Below, in pieces: positions 24,894 through 33,062 of a stretch of 35,404 nucleotides of DNA (its first letter is position 1; every line of letters starts with the position of its first letter). The stretch comes from an uncultured Bacteroidota bacterium. GTDB taxonomy: Bacteria > Bacteroidota > Bacteroidia > Bacteroidales > WCHB1-69. Location of the stretch: positions 1 through 35,404 of the forward strand of contig CACXUB010000007.1 of NCBI GenBank assembly GCA_902770735.1. Reading direction: 5' to 3'. Below the pieces are notes generated by a model, which saw only the letters and a list, made by a program, of their open reading frames with translations, was not told where the DNA came from and made no database searches. A program made the position numbers and the translations under genes.

Positions 24894-26489
24894 ATGAACG
24901 AGAACAAACATAACAGACTCCTTTTCATTTTGTGGATTATTGTCGCCTTCCTGGCGGGATTTTCCATCGCTTTGCGCGTGAATCCTAACCGTCTGAGCCG
25001 GAAAAGCAACGCCCAGCTGCAGAAACTGAGCGAGGTGATGGGCTACATCGACCGTTTCTACGTGGATTCCGTCAATGTGGATTCCATTTACGGACTGGCC
25101 ATCAATGCCATGTTGCAAGGGTTGGACCCGCATTCCACCTATTCCACCGCCGAAGACAACAAATCTATGATGGAGACTTTGGAAGGCTCTTTCGAGGGTA
25201 TCGGCATTCAGTTCAATATCATGAACGACACCCTGATGGTGGTGTCCGTCATCTCCGGTGGTCCGTCTGAAAAGGCCGGATTGATGGCGGGTGACCGCAT
25301 GGTCGAGGTGGACGGAAAATCCATCATCGGAATTAAGAACGAGCAGGCTTTCAAGTTGTTACGCGGAAGGAAAGGCTCTAAGGTGAAAGTCGGGATTCTG
25401 CGTCCGGGCTTCAAGGACAAATACACGTATGAGATTACTCGCGGGGTCATCCCGACTTATACGGTGGATGTGGCGTACATGATGGACGCGCACACCGGCT
25501 ACATCAAGCTGAACGAGTTCGGAAGCACCACGGCCAGGGAGTTCAACAACGCCATCCGCAAACTGAAATCGCAGGGAATGACGTCCCTGATGGTGGATCT
25601 GCGTTCCAACACCGGCGGCTTCCTGGACGCGGCCGTCAGCGTTTGCGATGAATTTCTGCCTAATAACCAGAAAATCGTCTCCATCGAGGGGTCCAAGGTG
25701 CGCCCCGAATCCATTTACGCCACTCGTCAGGGCGACTTCGAGGAGGGCAGGGTGGTGATTCTGATCGACGACTTCAGTGCCTCCGCCAGCGAAATTGTCG
25801 CCGGCGCTATCCAAGACAACGACCGAGGCATTATCGTGGGTCGTCGGTCGTTCGGCAAAGGATTGGTGCAGAGGCAGTTCGACTTGTCCGACAATTCCTC
25901 TATCCGCTTGACGACCTCCCGCTACCACACGCCCAGCGGCCGTTGCATCCAGCGTGAATACCATAACGGCACCGAAGCCTATTACGAGGATTTGTATAAA
26001 CGGTTGCTCAACGGCGAGATGGAAAGCGCCGACAGTATCCATCTGGATTCCAGTAAGGTATATCACACATTGAAAGGTCGCAAGGTCTATGGCGGCGGCG
26101 GTATCATGCCCGACTATTTCGTGCCCATCGACCGGGGAGACAACATGAATGCTTACTACGACATCGCAAACTCCTCCGCCCTCATCCAATTCGCCTTCCA
26201 TTACGCCACCGAGCACAAGGCTGACTTGCAGGGGAGATTTGCCGATGCCAAGTCGTATGTCGCGGGCATGACCGTCACCGACGAGATGCTGCATCAACTC
26301 ATCGCCTACTATGAGAAAACCAGCAAGAAAAAAGTCTCGAATATGACCCCCACCGCGTCTAAAGAGCTGAAAGTCTGGTTGAAAGCGTTGATTGGCCGCA
26401 ATTTGTACGGCGATGAAGCCTTCTATCCTGTTATCAACCAAACCGACAAGGTGATTCTAAAAGCGAAAGAGCTAATCGCCAACAGCTAA
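24894..26489 (+). CDS. ctpA: C-terminal processing (S41) serine protease with PDZ domain
   Basis: Membrane-anchored periplasmic tail-specific protease, 531 residues from the chosen ATG. One N-terminal transmembrane helix (LLFILWIIVAFLAGFSIAL) follows a short basic cytoplasmic end. Then come an N-terminal helical region with LDPHSTYST, a PDZ domain at about 95-185 (GSFEGIGIQF, GPSEKAGLMAGDRMVEVDG), and the S41 core with MVDLRSNTGGFLDAAV, Ser297 in DDFSASASEIVAGA and Lys322 in GRRSFGKGLVQ. The Ser-Lys spacing of 25 matches CtpA-type dyads. GGGIMPDYFVPID is typical of Bacteroidota members. ATG 24882 is an alternative start four codons upstream. Likely roles are turnover or maturation of envelope proteins. 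The final residues IANS and the stop codon come from repeat family A. It converges on the DAHP synthase gene. Confidence 0.93.
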   Translation: MNENKHNRLLFILWIIVAFLAGFSIALRVNPNRLSRKSNAQLQKLSEVMGYIDRFYVDSVNVDSIYGLAINAMLQGLDPHSTYSTAEDNKSMMETLEGSFEGIGIQFNIMNDTLMVVSVISGGPSEKAGLMAGDRMVEVDGKSIIGIKNEQAFKLLRGRKGSKVKVGILRPGFKDKYTYEITRGVIPTYTVDVAYMMDAHTGYIKLNEFGSTTAREFNNAIRKLKSQGMTSLMVDLRSNTGGFLDAAVSVCDEFLPNNQKIVSIEGSKVRPESIYATRQGDFEEGRVVILIDDFSASASEIVAGAIQDNDRGIIVGRRSFGKGLVQRQFDLSDNSSIRLTTSRYHTPSGRCIQREYHNGTEAYYEDLYKRLLNGEMESADSIHLDSSKVYHTLKGRKVYGGGGIMPDYFVPIDRGDNMNAYYDIANSSALIQFAFHYATEHKADLQGRFADAKSYVAGMTVTDEMLHQLIAYYEKTSKKKVSNMTPTASKELKVWLKALIGRNLYGDEAFYPVINQTDKVILKAKELIANS

Positions 26490-26504
26490 CAGCCAACAGC
26501 CAAC
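26471..26504. repeat. Repeat family A between convergent genes
   Basis: CTAATCGCCAACAGCTAACAG followed by two more CAACAGC units, spanning the protease stop and filling the 16-bp gap to the convergent gene. Confidence 0.9.
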
Positions 26505-26505
26505 C

Positions 26506-27525
26506 TCACCGTTGTCGTTCAATCGAAGCTTGGTGCAACAATTCCAGGAACTTGTTTATAAAATCCTGATATACAGTATCTTCTGGGTGTTTTAAATAGT
26601 GTTTCACCACTTGTTGCCATTGTTGCGGTTGCACAACGGCGATATGGTTCGCCCGTTTGATGTCTGCAATCTCATCAGCCACCATCATACGCTGATAAAG
26701 TAGCTCACTGATTTGATTATCAATGTTTTCCAGCTTTGCGCGTTGTTTTATGAGCGACAAGTCCGGGGCGTCGGTGCGCAGGTCGAGATGCGAAACCATT
26801 TGCGCCCAATCCGACGGGGTCATCTGCTGCTCGGCATCGGAGAGCGCCTGTTCGGGGCGGCAATGGCATTCGGTCATCAGTCCGTTGAAGCCGTAGTTCA
26901 TCGCGATTTGCGCCACCTCGGGAATCCAACGCACCTGCCCGCACAGATGTGACGGGTCGCACAGGATGGGCAGTTCCGGCATCCGCACCTTCAACTCGAT
27001 GGGAATCTGCCACATCGGGGCGTTGCGGTAGATGTTCTCTGTGGCGTCGGGGAATCCACGGTGGACAGCCATCACCTGCCGGATGTCCGCTTGCAGGAAC
27101 CGTTCGAGGTTGCCCATCCACAGCTTCAAGTCGGGAATCATCGGGTTTTTCACCATGACGGTGAAGTCGGAGTGTCGGATGGCATCGGCGATCTGTTGAA
27201 CTTCGATGGGGTTGACGGCGGTACGGGCGCCCACCCACACAGCGCGGATGCCGTGTTTGGCGCAATTCTCTAACTGGTGGGCGTTCATAACCTCCACACA
27301 GACAGGAAGATTCCAGGTTCTTTGTACCTCCTCGAGCCATGGTAACGCTTCTTCGCCCGCACCCGTGAAGCTGTCGGGCGCGCTGCGGACTTTCCATGCG
27401 CCCGCCCGGAAAAAGTGCAGCCGAACGGAGGCCGACCGCGCTTCTTCGACGAGTTGCGCCGCCGTTTCCAACACTTGCTCGCGGGATTCGGCCGCGCACG
27501 GACCTGCTATCCAGATAGGTTCCAT
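26506..27525 (-). CDS. Bifunctional DAHP synthase / chorismate mutase
   Basis: Cytoplasmic enzyme of aromatic amino-acid synthesis, 339 residues. Residues 1 to ~250 are a DAHP/KDO8P-synthase-type barrel condensing PEP and erythrose-4-phosphate: IAGPCAAES at 6-14, FFRAGAWKVRSAPDSF, VMVKNPM, AVHRGFPD and the metal-site CDPSHLCG. Residues ~255-339 are an AroQ-type chorismate mutase helix bundle (LENIDNQISELLYQRMMVADEIADIK; key residues Asp, Arg and the helix pattern only). In well-studied fusions the mutase domain lets prephenate or chorismate feed back on the synthase; this is inferred here. The ATG is separated by one base from the stop of the large gene upstream, so the two are translated from one message. 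No trp/aro leader or attenuator is visible. Confidence 0.92.
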   Translation of the reverse strand: MEPIWIAGPCAAESREQVLETAAQLVEEARSASVRLHFFRAGAWKVRSAPDSFTGAGEEALPWLEEVQRTWNLPVCVEVMNAHQLENCAKHGIRAVWVGARTAVNPIEVQQIADAIRHSDFTVMVKNPMIPDLKLWMGNLERFLQADIRQVMAVHRGFPDATENIYRNAPMWQIPIELKVRMPELPILCDPSHLCGQVRWIPEVAQIAMNYGFNGLMTECHCRPEQALSDAEQQMTPSDWAQMVSHLDLRTDAPDLSLIKQRAKLENIDNQISELLYQRMMVADEIADIKRANHIAVVQPQQWQQVVKHYLKHPEDTVYQDFINKFLELLHQASIERQR

Positions 27526-27526
27526 A

Positions 27527-30500
27527 CTAATCTTCCGTTTCGGGTTCTTCCTCTATGTCAGTGAAATACTTCTTCACAAACTTGTTCTTCAAACTTCTGT
27601 TACCCAGCTTGTAGGTGAACGACGGAAGTCCTTTCGCTTGGTCGGGCGCCTGGAAACGGTTCTTGGGTTTCACGCTGCTGATGGCATCGTTGAACGCCTT
27701 GTCTGCAGCGTACGCCGACACAGCGTTGTTGTCGAACTGGAAGTAGTAGAACTGGTTGTCGAATTCGAAGTACAGGTACAGGCGGTTGCGGGAGCCGCGT
27801 TTCTCGATGACGATGCGGCCCGGCACGGTCTTATAGACCTGTTTCGCCCCGCAGACAATCAACGGCAATTTGGTCTGCGACTTGAAGGTGGACTGTTCCT
27901 TGTCCCACTCGAAGTCGATGTTCGAGAACAGGAACTTGACCTGCAGGGCCTCGGGCAGTTTGCGGTTCTGGCCAAGGGCCACGCTGCGTTGGTAGCGGTC
28001 GTATTCGGCCTTGCCCAAAATGTTGTACAATGCGAGGTCAAAGGCTTGGTCATCAGATACATCCACAAAATCTAACGTGGTGTTTTCCAGGGCTTTGTTC
28101 ATCAAGTCCATGGATTTTTCATTGAAGTAGAAGTCAATGGAGGTGGTAAGGTGCATCTCGGCGGAGTCGGCGAGCATGTAATTCACGATGGTACCGTTCG
28201 TTACGAAGTTCACGCGACCGAGTTTGGCGCCCATGTCAATGGTACCGCTGCCGTGCGCCTCGCAGTTGTCGGTGTTCAACACGATGATGTTGCCCGGGAC
28301 GCTCGGATCCATCAGCTTCTCCTTGGAAGCCGCCTTGAACTCCCGCGTCTCCTTGTCGTAGGTGATGTACCCGAACACGTTGATGTATTCCGCGTCATTG
28401 AACTCGTCTTTGGCCACGCCGAAAGCGGTGTAAATCCGGCCGGTCTTGTTGCTGGAGGCGATGGCCACCACCACTTTGCGCTCGTTCATGTCCTTGGTGC
28501 GGTCGTGGATTTGAAGCATGATGTTGTTCGGATCCACCTGTTGCAAAATCTTCATGCGCGCGTGCTTGATGGTGTCGCAACCATGGATGATTTCCACCCC
28601 GCCGAAGTAGGAGAGGAACGGGTTGGTGCTGTGCAGTTCGGCACGTCCGTCAAACGCGAATTGGTCGCTGAAATGGAAATCTTTCTCCAACGGGATTTTC
28701 GCCTCTCCGAAGGTCTCCTTCATGAAATAGACCGTGTCGAAATAGAGCGTCTGCACGCGCTCCTCGGCGTCGATGTAATCGTAATAACCATTGGCATAGA
28801 ATCTTGTGGCGCTCTGTATACGCGTGGTGCAGTTGTAGAGCTCATGGAATTTGTTGTCGCGCCCGGCGAGGATGCGCGATTTCTCCAACACATCCATGGC
28901 CGCCTTCTTGCGGATGGTCACATCGCCGTGCAATGGCGTGATGGCGGCGTCACCCACGTTGATGTAACGCACACCGTGGGCATTGATGATGTTTTGGGAG
29001 AAATCGAACTCCGCATTCACCGCAGTGAATTGGTAGTTGACCTCTGGAGCAACGGCAAATAACTCATTTCCAACACTTTGCATATCAACAAGGTCCTTGA
29101 TGGGCGTGTTGTCAATATCCGTGTCTTTATGGGGATCGTCCCATTTGAACCGCAGTATGGTGGAGTCAATGGGATCCCATTCGAACTCCGATGACTTGGC
29201 CTTGATCTCGTTCTGCACAAAATAGACAAGCGATGCCTCGCCGTTGGCTTTGAAGTGACCCTTTCGCGTCTTGAAGTCGATATGGGAGTTGTAGTTGTCG
29301 GTGGAGAAGGCGACATCCTTGCCGCCGCTGATGTCGTAAATCCGCAGGTCGGCGGTGTCGGCCAGAATTTCATGATGCTTGAAGAAGAACTCCCGCGAGG
29401 AGATGTCCGCCCTGTTGAACTTCACGATGCCGGTGCCGTACATTCCCATCGGGGTGATTCTGGAGTTGCCCGTCAAAGTCGCCTCTTTGAAGATATCCAT
29501 CGGATTCTGCAATGTGTGGATAAACATCTGATCCTCATACGGTTCCCAGTGCAGATAAGCTTCGTCCACGCTTGCCGGCGGAAATTCCGTGCCCGCCATC
29601 TGCTCGTCCACCCGGTGCGTGTTGGCGGCACCGTTCGTGGAATCTATGTAGAACACCAAACTGTCGGAATAGGTGTGCGACGTGATGTAATCGATGTTTC
29701 CTTTTCCTCGTAAACCTCTGTTACTAAGACTGATACGACCTTGATAACCGCCTTTGTTGCCGTACATCGGCAGACCGGACGTGTTGTGGATGAAACCGAG
29801 GGAGAAGTCGGACTGAACTTTCAACGGCTCGGCGATGTCGGGGAAGATACCGCCGGAAACCAACGCTCCGCTGAATTTCATCGAGTCAATGACGAAATTG
29901 TCCAAATTGACGATACGGAACTGATTGACAGCGTAGTAGAACTTGTTCCGGTCATAGACGCCGCCCAAGACATAGGGTTGGTCGTAGAACACCTTGCCGC
30001 CTTTGCGCGCCTCGAAAATCGGATAGTCAGGGTAGTCGGTCATGCCGCTCTTGTTGCCCGGCACGTCGATGTACAAGATGCCGGAAAGTTCCTGAATCTC
30101 ACTGCGCACGCGTTGCAGCTTGTAATCGCCATACATGTCCATCGGGCCGTTTTTGTCCTCCACGTACATGATCAGCGTGTCAATGATGTCCATGTCCACA
30201 AGGAAACGGTCGTAGTCGAAGGCGCAGTTGTGGGTCACGAAGTCGAACAGACCGCCGATGACACGGCCGGAGAAGACCATGTTGCGGTTTTTCTTGACGG
30301 TGACGAGCTCGTCCATCGGATAGACGTTGACAATCTGCGGGTCGCTGAGCACGAAAAACTCGCAACCGGTGATTTTCAGGTCGTTGGTCGCCAAATCCAG
30401 GGAGGCGTAGTGCGTCTTGGACTCCAACTTGATGTAATCGTAGTCTTTCTTTTTGACTTGGTTGTTAAGATATTGGGCGATTTTGCTACGATAGCGGATT

Positions 30501-31999
30501 TGGTTGTGGTTGATGTCGTATTCGATGAAACCGCGGGCGGCGAAGTCAATCATCATCGCCTTGATGTCCAACGGCGGTTTGTTGAACCAGCCAATCACAT
30601 CCTCGATGGTCAGATTCTCGTATCCTACGCTGTTGAATAGTTCCCAAAGCGTGTACAATGGGTTTACGGTGTTGAAGCCGGCCACCTCGTGCATGACCTC
30701 CTCTTCGTAGTAGTTCTGCGATTCGAAGTAAGCCTCCTGTTCGCTGGAGTTGCCCACAATCGGCTTCAGCTCAATACGTTTCTCGCTGGTGACCCATTGG
30801 AGCGATTCCACGTACATGTCCAGTTTATGGTAAGAGTTGAAGAACGGGGAACGTCCTACTCCCTGTTTCGGGCGCGAGATAAGCAGACTTTTTTTCTCGT
30901 TGTCGTATTTGAAGTTGGCCGCTGGGTGGTAAATGGAATCTTTCTCAATGTACACGGAAACTTTCGCGTCTTCAGAAAGGAGGTTGTTGGGTCGGATGAG
31001 GAAGCTCCGGGATTGAGCGGTGATGATCACCTCGCCTTCGTTGTAGATGGTGATCTTGGCCAGAGTGTCGCCTTGGCCGGTGCCGTAAATGGAAGCGCCC
31101 CTCATTTCGAAACCGCCCACGTAGTCAACATCCTTGTAAAGGTTCTTCACGGGCAGCGAGGCGTCTTTACTGGTGAAGCGCGGGTAGGTGGCCTTCTCTT
31201 CGGAAGTCGGCAGCAGGGCCTTCTCCTCCAACCGTCCGGGAATGGGCTGCGCAAACAACTTCGGATAGTGGAAAAGCGCATTGTCGGCCACCACGCGGGG
31301 GAAGCGCAGGTCGATGGTGTAGGTCTTCAGCTCGGCTCTCACGTTGGCGTCCAAGCCGGCGCGGTCCCACGAGACCACTCCTCCGTTGGCGTCGAATTTC
31401 AGTTTGTCAGGGTAATAGCGCCCGTTGACGCTGCTCACAATCAGGCTGTCCTTCGCGGAATAGCCCCAAAGGTCGATGTCCTTGAAATCGAAATAGGGTT
31501 CCTCGGCAAATCCCAGGTGGTCGGCGAACCCCATGGCCACCCATTTCACGTTGTCGCCTTGGTTCAGAATGTTGTCTTGGAAAAAGTGCTTGTACAGTTC
31601 CATTTTCCCTTGGAAAAAGGTGGAACTCTGCCCGATGTGGAAGTTCAGGATCTTCCCCCAAGTTTCGGACTCGTCCGCGTACTGGCTTTGCAGGAAGGTG
31701 TTGTAAGTGTGTATCAAACTTTGGAAATGAGGAATAGGGCGGTGTTTTTTCTTCACCATCTTGTTGGCCGCGTCAATGAATACGGCCTGGTTCTCCGCGT
31801 CTATGCGGGTGGTCCACATCAGCTCGAAGGTGTCCAAGATGGCTTTGGCTTCCTTTTGGCGGTCCTTCGGCACGGATGCATAAAACTCCTTCATCTCCTC
31901 CACCGTTTTGGACGGATCTTTGGAAAAGGATGTAAAACGCTGTGCCTGAGATAATAACGACAAGCACAGCAAAACGCTGACAAACAAAATCTTCTTCAT
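27527..31999 (-). CDS. Large exported protein of unknown function (~1490 aa)
   Basis: I do not recognise the family. The chosen ATG at 31999 gives the signal peptide MKKILFVSVLLCLSLLSQAQ; a GTG two codons upstream is also open. An N-terminal helical part (about 20-130: KTVEEMKEFYASVPKDRQKEA) is followed by a long beta-rich region with many short strand pairs (e.g. GVVSWDRAGLDANVRAELKTY, MYGTGIVKFNRADISSREFF, HFKANGEASLVYFVQNEIKA; key parts only). The C-terminus is acidic (EEEPETED), with no T9SS tail, lipobox or transmembrane helix. Repeated phrases about filled-in strands and GxGxV patterns suggest a stacked beta or LptD/AsmA-like layered structure, but this is a guess. Its mRNA runs into the DAHP synthase gene one base later. 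A -7 element lies 22 bp upstream. Confidence 0.8.
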   Translation of the reverse strand: MKKILFVSVLLCLSLLSQAQRFTSFSKDPSKTVEEMKEFYASVPKDRQKEAKAILDTFELMWTTRIDAENQAVFIDAANKMVKKKHRPIPHFQSLIHTYNTFLQSQYADESETWGKILNFHIGQSSTFFQGKMELYKHFFQDNILNQGDNVKWVAMGFADHLGFAEEPYFDFKDIDLWGYSAKDSLIVSSVNGRYYPDKLKFDANGGVVSWDRAGLDANVRAELKTYTIDLRFPRVVADNALFHYPKLFAQPIPGRLEEKALLPTSEEKATYPRFTSKDASLPVKNLYKDVDYVGGFEMRGASIYGTGQGDTLAKITIYNEGEVIITAQSRSFLIRPNNLLSEDAKVSVYIEKDSIYHPAANFKYDNEKKSLLISRPKQGVGRSPFFNSYHKLDMYVESLQWVTSEKRIELKPIVGNSSEQEAYFESQNYYEEEVMHEVAGFNTVNPLYTLWELFNSVGYENLTIEDVIGWFNKPPLDIKAMMIDFAARGFIEYDINHNQIRYRSKIAQYLNNQVKKKDYDYIKLESKTHYASLDLATNDLKITGCEFFVLSDPQIVNVYPMDELVTVKKNRNMVFSGRVIGGLFDFVTHNCAFDYDRFLVDMDIIDTLIMYVEDKNGPMDMYGDYKLQRVRSEIQELSGILYIDVPGNKSGMTDYPDYPIFEARKGGKVFYDQPYVLGGVYDRNKFYYAVNQFRIVNLDNFVIDSMKFSGALVSGGIFPDIAEPLKVQSDFSLGFIHNTSGLPMYGNKGGYQGRISLSNRGLRGKGNIDYITSHTYSDSLVFYIDSTNGAANTHRVDEQMAGTEFPPASVDEAYLHWEPYEDQMFIHTLQNPMDIFKEATLTGNSRITPMGMYGTGIVKFNRADISSREFFFKHHEILADTADLRIYDISGGKDVAFSTDNYNSHIDFKTRKGHFKANGEASLVYFVQNEIKAKSSEFEWDPIDSTILRFKWDDPHKDTDIDNTPIKDLVDMQSVGNELFAVAPEVNYQFTAVNAEFDFSQNIINAHGVRYINVGDAAITPLHGDVTIRKKAAMDVLEKSRILAGRDNKFHELYNCTTRIQSATRFYANGYYDYIDAEERVQTLYFDTVYFMKETFGEAKIPLEKDFHFSDQFAFDGRAELHSTNPFLSYFGGVEIIHGCDTIKHARMKILQQVDPNNIMLQIHDRTKDMNERKVVVAIASSNKTGRIYTAFGVAKDEFNDAEYINVFGYITYDKETREFKAASKEKLMDPSVPGNIIVLNTDNCEAHGSGTIDMGAKLGRVNFVTNGTIVNYMLADSAEMHLTTSIDFYFNEKSMDLMNKALENTTLDFVDVSDDQAFDLALYNILGKAEYDRYQRSVALGQNRKLPEALQVKFLFSNIDFEWDKEQSTFKSQTKLPLIVCGAKQVYKTVPGRIVIEKRGSRNRLYLYFEFDNQFYYFQFDNNAVSAYAADKAFNDAISSVKPKNRFQAPDQAKGLPSFTYKLGNRSLKNKFVKKYFTDIEEEPETED

Positions 32000-32021
32000 C
32001 GTCACATAGAAAAATGGTGCG

Positions 32022-32029
32022 CAAAGATA
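32022..32029 (-). promoter_or_regulatory. Bacteroidota -7 element for the large unknown gene and DAHP synthase
   Basis: Minus-strand TATCTTTG, 22 bp before the ATG at 31999, implying a very short leader. Confidence 0.6.
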
Positions 32030-32088
32030 ACAAAAAGATAGCTACCTTCCGCCAAAATATTCGAAATGGAAATCAGAATGCCCGCAGG

Positions 32089-32931
32089 TTAGATTCTTTG
32101 GAATTTTGCCGCCACCCACTTGTCTTTCACTTTGTGGTCCACATACTTGAGGCCGTTTTGGGCACAGCAATAGCGTAAGGCCGGCAAATCTTCCTCGTAG
32201 AAGCCGCTCAGGAACAGCAATGCGCCGTCGTTCATGCACTGCACGTATTGCGGGATGTCCTGCAGCAGGATGTTGCGGTTGATGTTGGCCAGGATGATGT
32301 CGTAATGTTCCTCACCGAGCAGCGAGGCATCGCCCAAGAGCACGTTAAGATGCTCACAACCATTCTGTTGCGCGTTTTCAATACCGTTGCGGTACGCCCA
32401 CTCGTCATTGTCGATGGCGGTGACGGGAAAGGCCCCTTTCATGTAGGCGAGGATGGCCAAAACACCGGTGCCGGCGCCCATGTCGAGGACCGACTTGCCG
32501 CGCACTTTGGTTTCCAACAAGTAGGAGACCATCTGCGAGGTGGTGGCGTGGTGCGCCGTCCCGAACGACATCTTCGGTTCGATCACGATCTCATAGTCAA
32601 CATCGGGATTCTCCGGGTGGAACGGGGCGCGGATGTAGCAGCACCCGTCTATCAAAACCGGTTCGTAGTTGGCTTCCCACGCGGCGTTCCAGTCCTTGTC
32701 CTCCATCGGCGCGACAGAGTAGGAGAGCTTCACCTCCGGGAACTGTGGGGTCTCCAGCAAATCCTTGAAAACATCCTCCTGATAGTCTTTCTCGGGAATG
32801 TAGCAGAGCAACTCGCCCTCTTCATCCCCATCCATGAAACTGTCACATCCGGCATCCGCCATCAACGACGTGAACACCTCTTTCCACGGCTCCGCCGGCT
32901 CAATGTTTAACTTGATCTCGATGTATTTCAT
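32089..32931 (-). CDS. prmA: Ribosomal protein L11 methyltransferase
   Basis: Cytoplasmic SAM-dependent methyltransferase that trimethylates ribosomal protein L11. 280 residues, close to the family length. The N-terminal substrate-recognition domain (about 1-90) contains DKDWNAAWEANYEPV, and the catalytic domain has IEPKMSFGTAHHATT, the SAM loop VLDMGAGTGVLAI, acidic AIDNDEWA, and NINRNILLQDIP, the counterpart of the usual N-(I/L)-N/P-P motif. The ATG is followed by MKYIEIKLNIEP, a normal PrmA start. No TAnnTTTG is seen in the 127-bp repeat tract upstream, so it may be expressed by read-through from the PepSY-like gene. Confidence 0.94.
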   Translation of the reverse strand: MKYIEIKLNIEPAEPWKEVFTSLMADAGCDSFMDGDEEGELLCYIPEKDYQEDVFKDLLETPQFPEVKLSYSVAPMEDKDWNAAWEANYEPVLIDGCCYIRAPFHPENPDVDYEIVIEPKMSFGTAHHATTSQMVSYLLETKVRGKSVLDMGAGTGVLAILAYMKGAFPVTAIDNDEWAYRNGIENAQQNGCEHLNVLLGDASLLGEEHYDIILANINRNILLQDIPQYVQCMNDGALLFLSGFYEEDLPALRYCCAQNGLKYVDHKVKDKWVAAKFQRI

Positions 32932-32934
32932 TTA

Positions 32935-33062
32935 ACTATGACGATTGACTATGACTATGACTTAGACTTAGACTATGACTATGACTATGACTTAAACTTA
33001 AACTTAGACTATGACTTAGACTTAAACTATTAACCAACTAACCAACTAACCAATTAACCTAA
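32935..33062. repeat. Repeat family D: GACTAT/GACTTA hexamers joined to TAACCAAC octamers
   Basis: About 15 hexamers alternating GACTAT, GACTTA and AACTTA, then four octamers TAACCAAC/TAACCAAT/TAACCTAA. It fills the whole gap between two minus-strand genes. The stop codon of the upstream gene (33059-33061) is formed at the edge of the octamer part. This is the longest repeat tract in the window. Confidence 0.93.

Noticed and set aside
27200..27600. Riboswitch or attenuator before the DAHP synthase gene
   Set aside because: Only one base separates it from the upstream coding region, leaving no leader.
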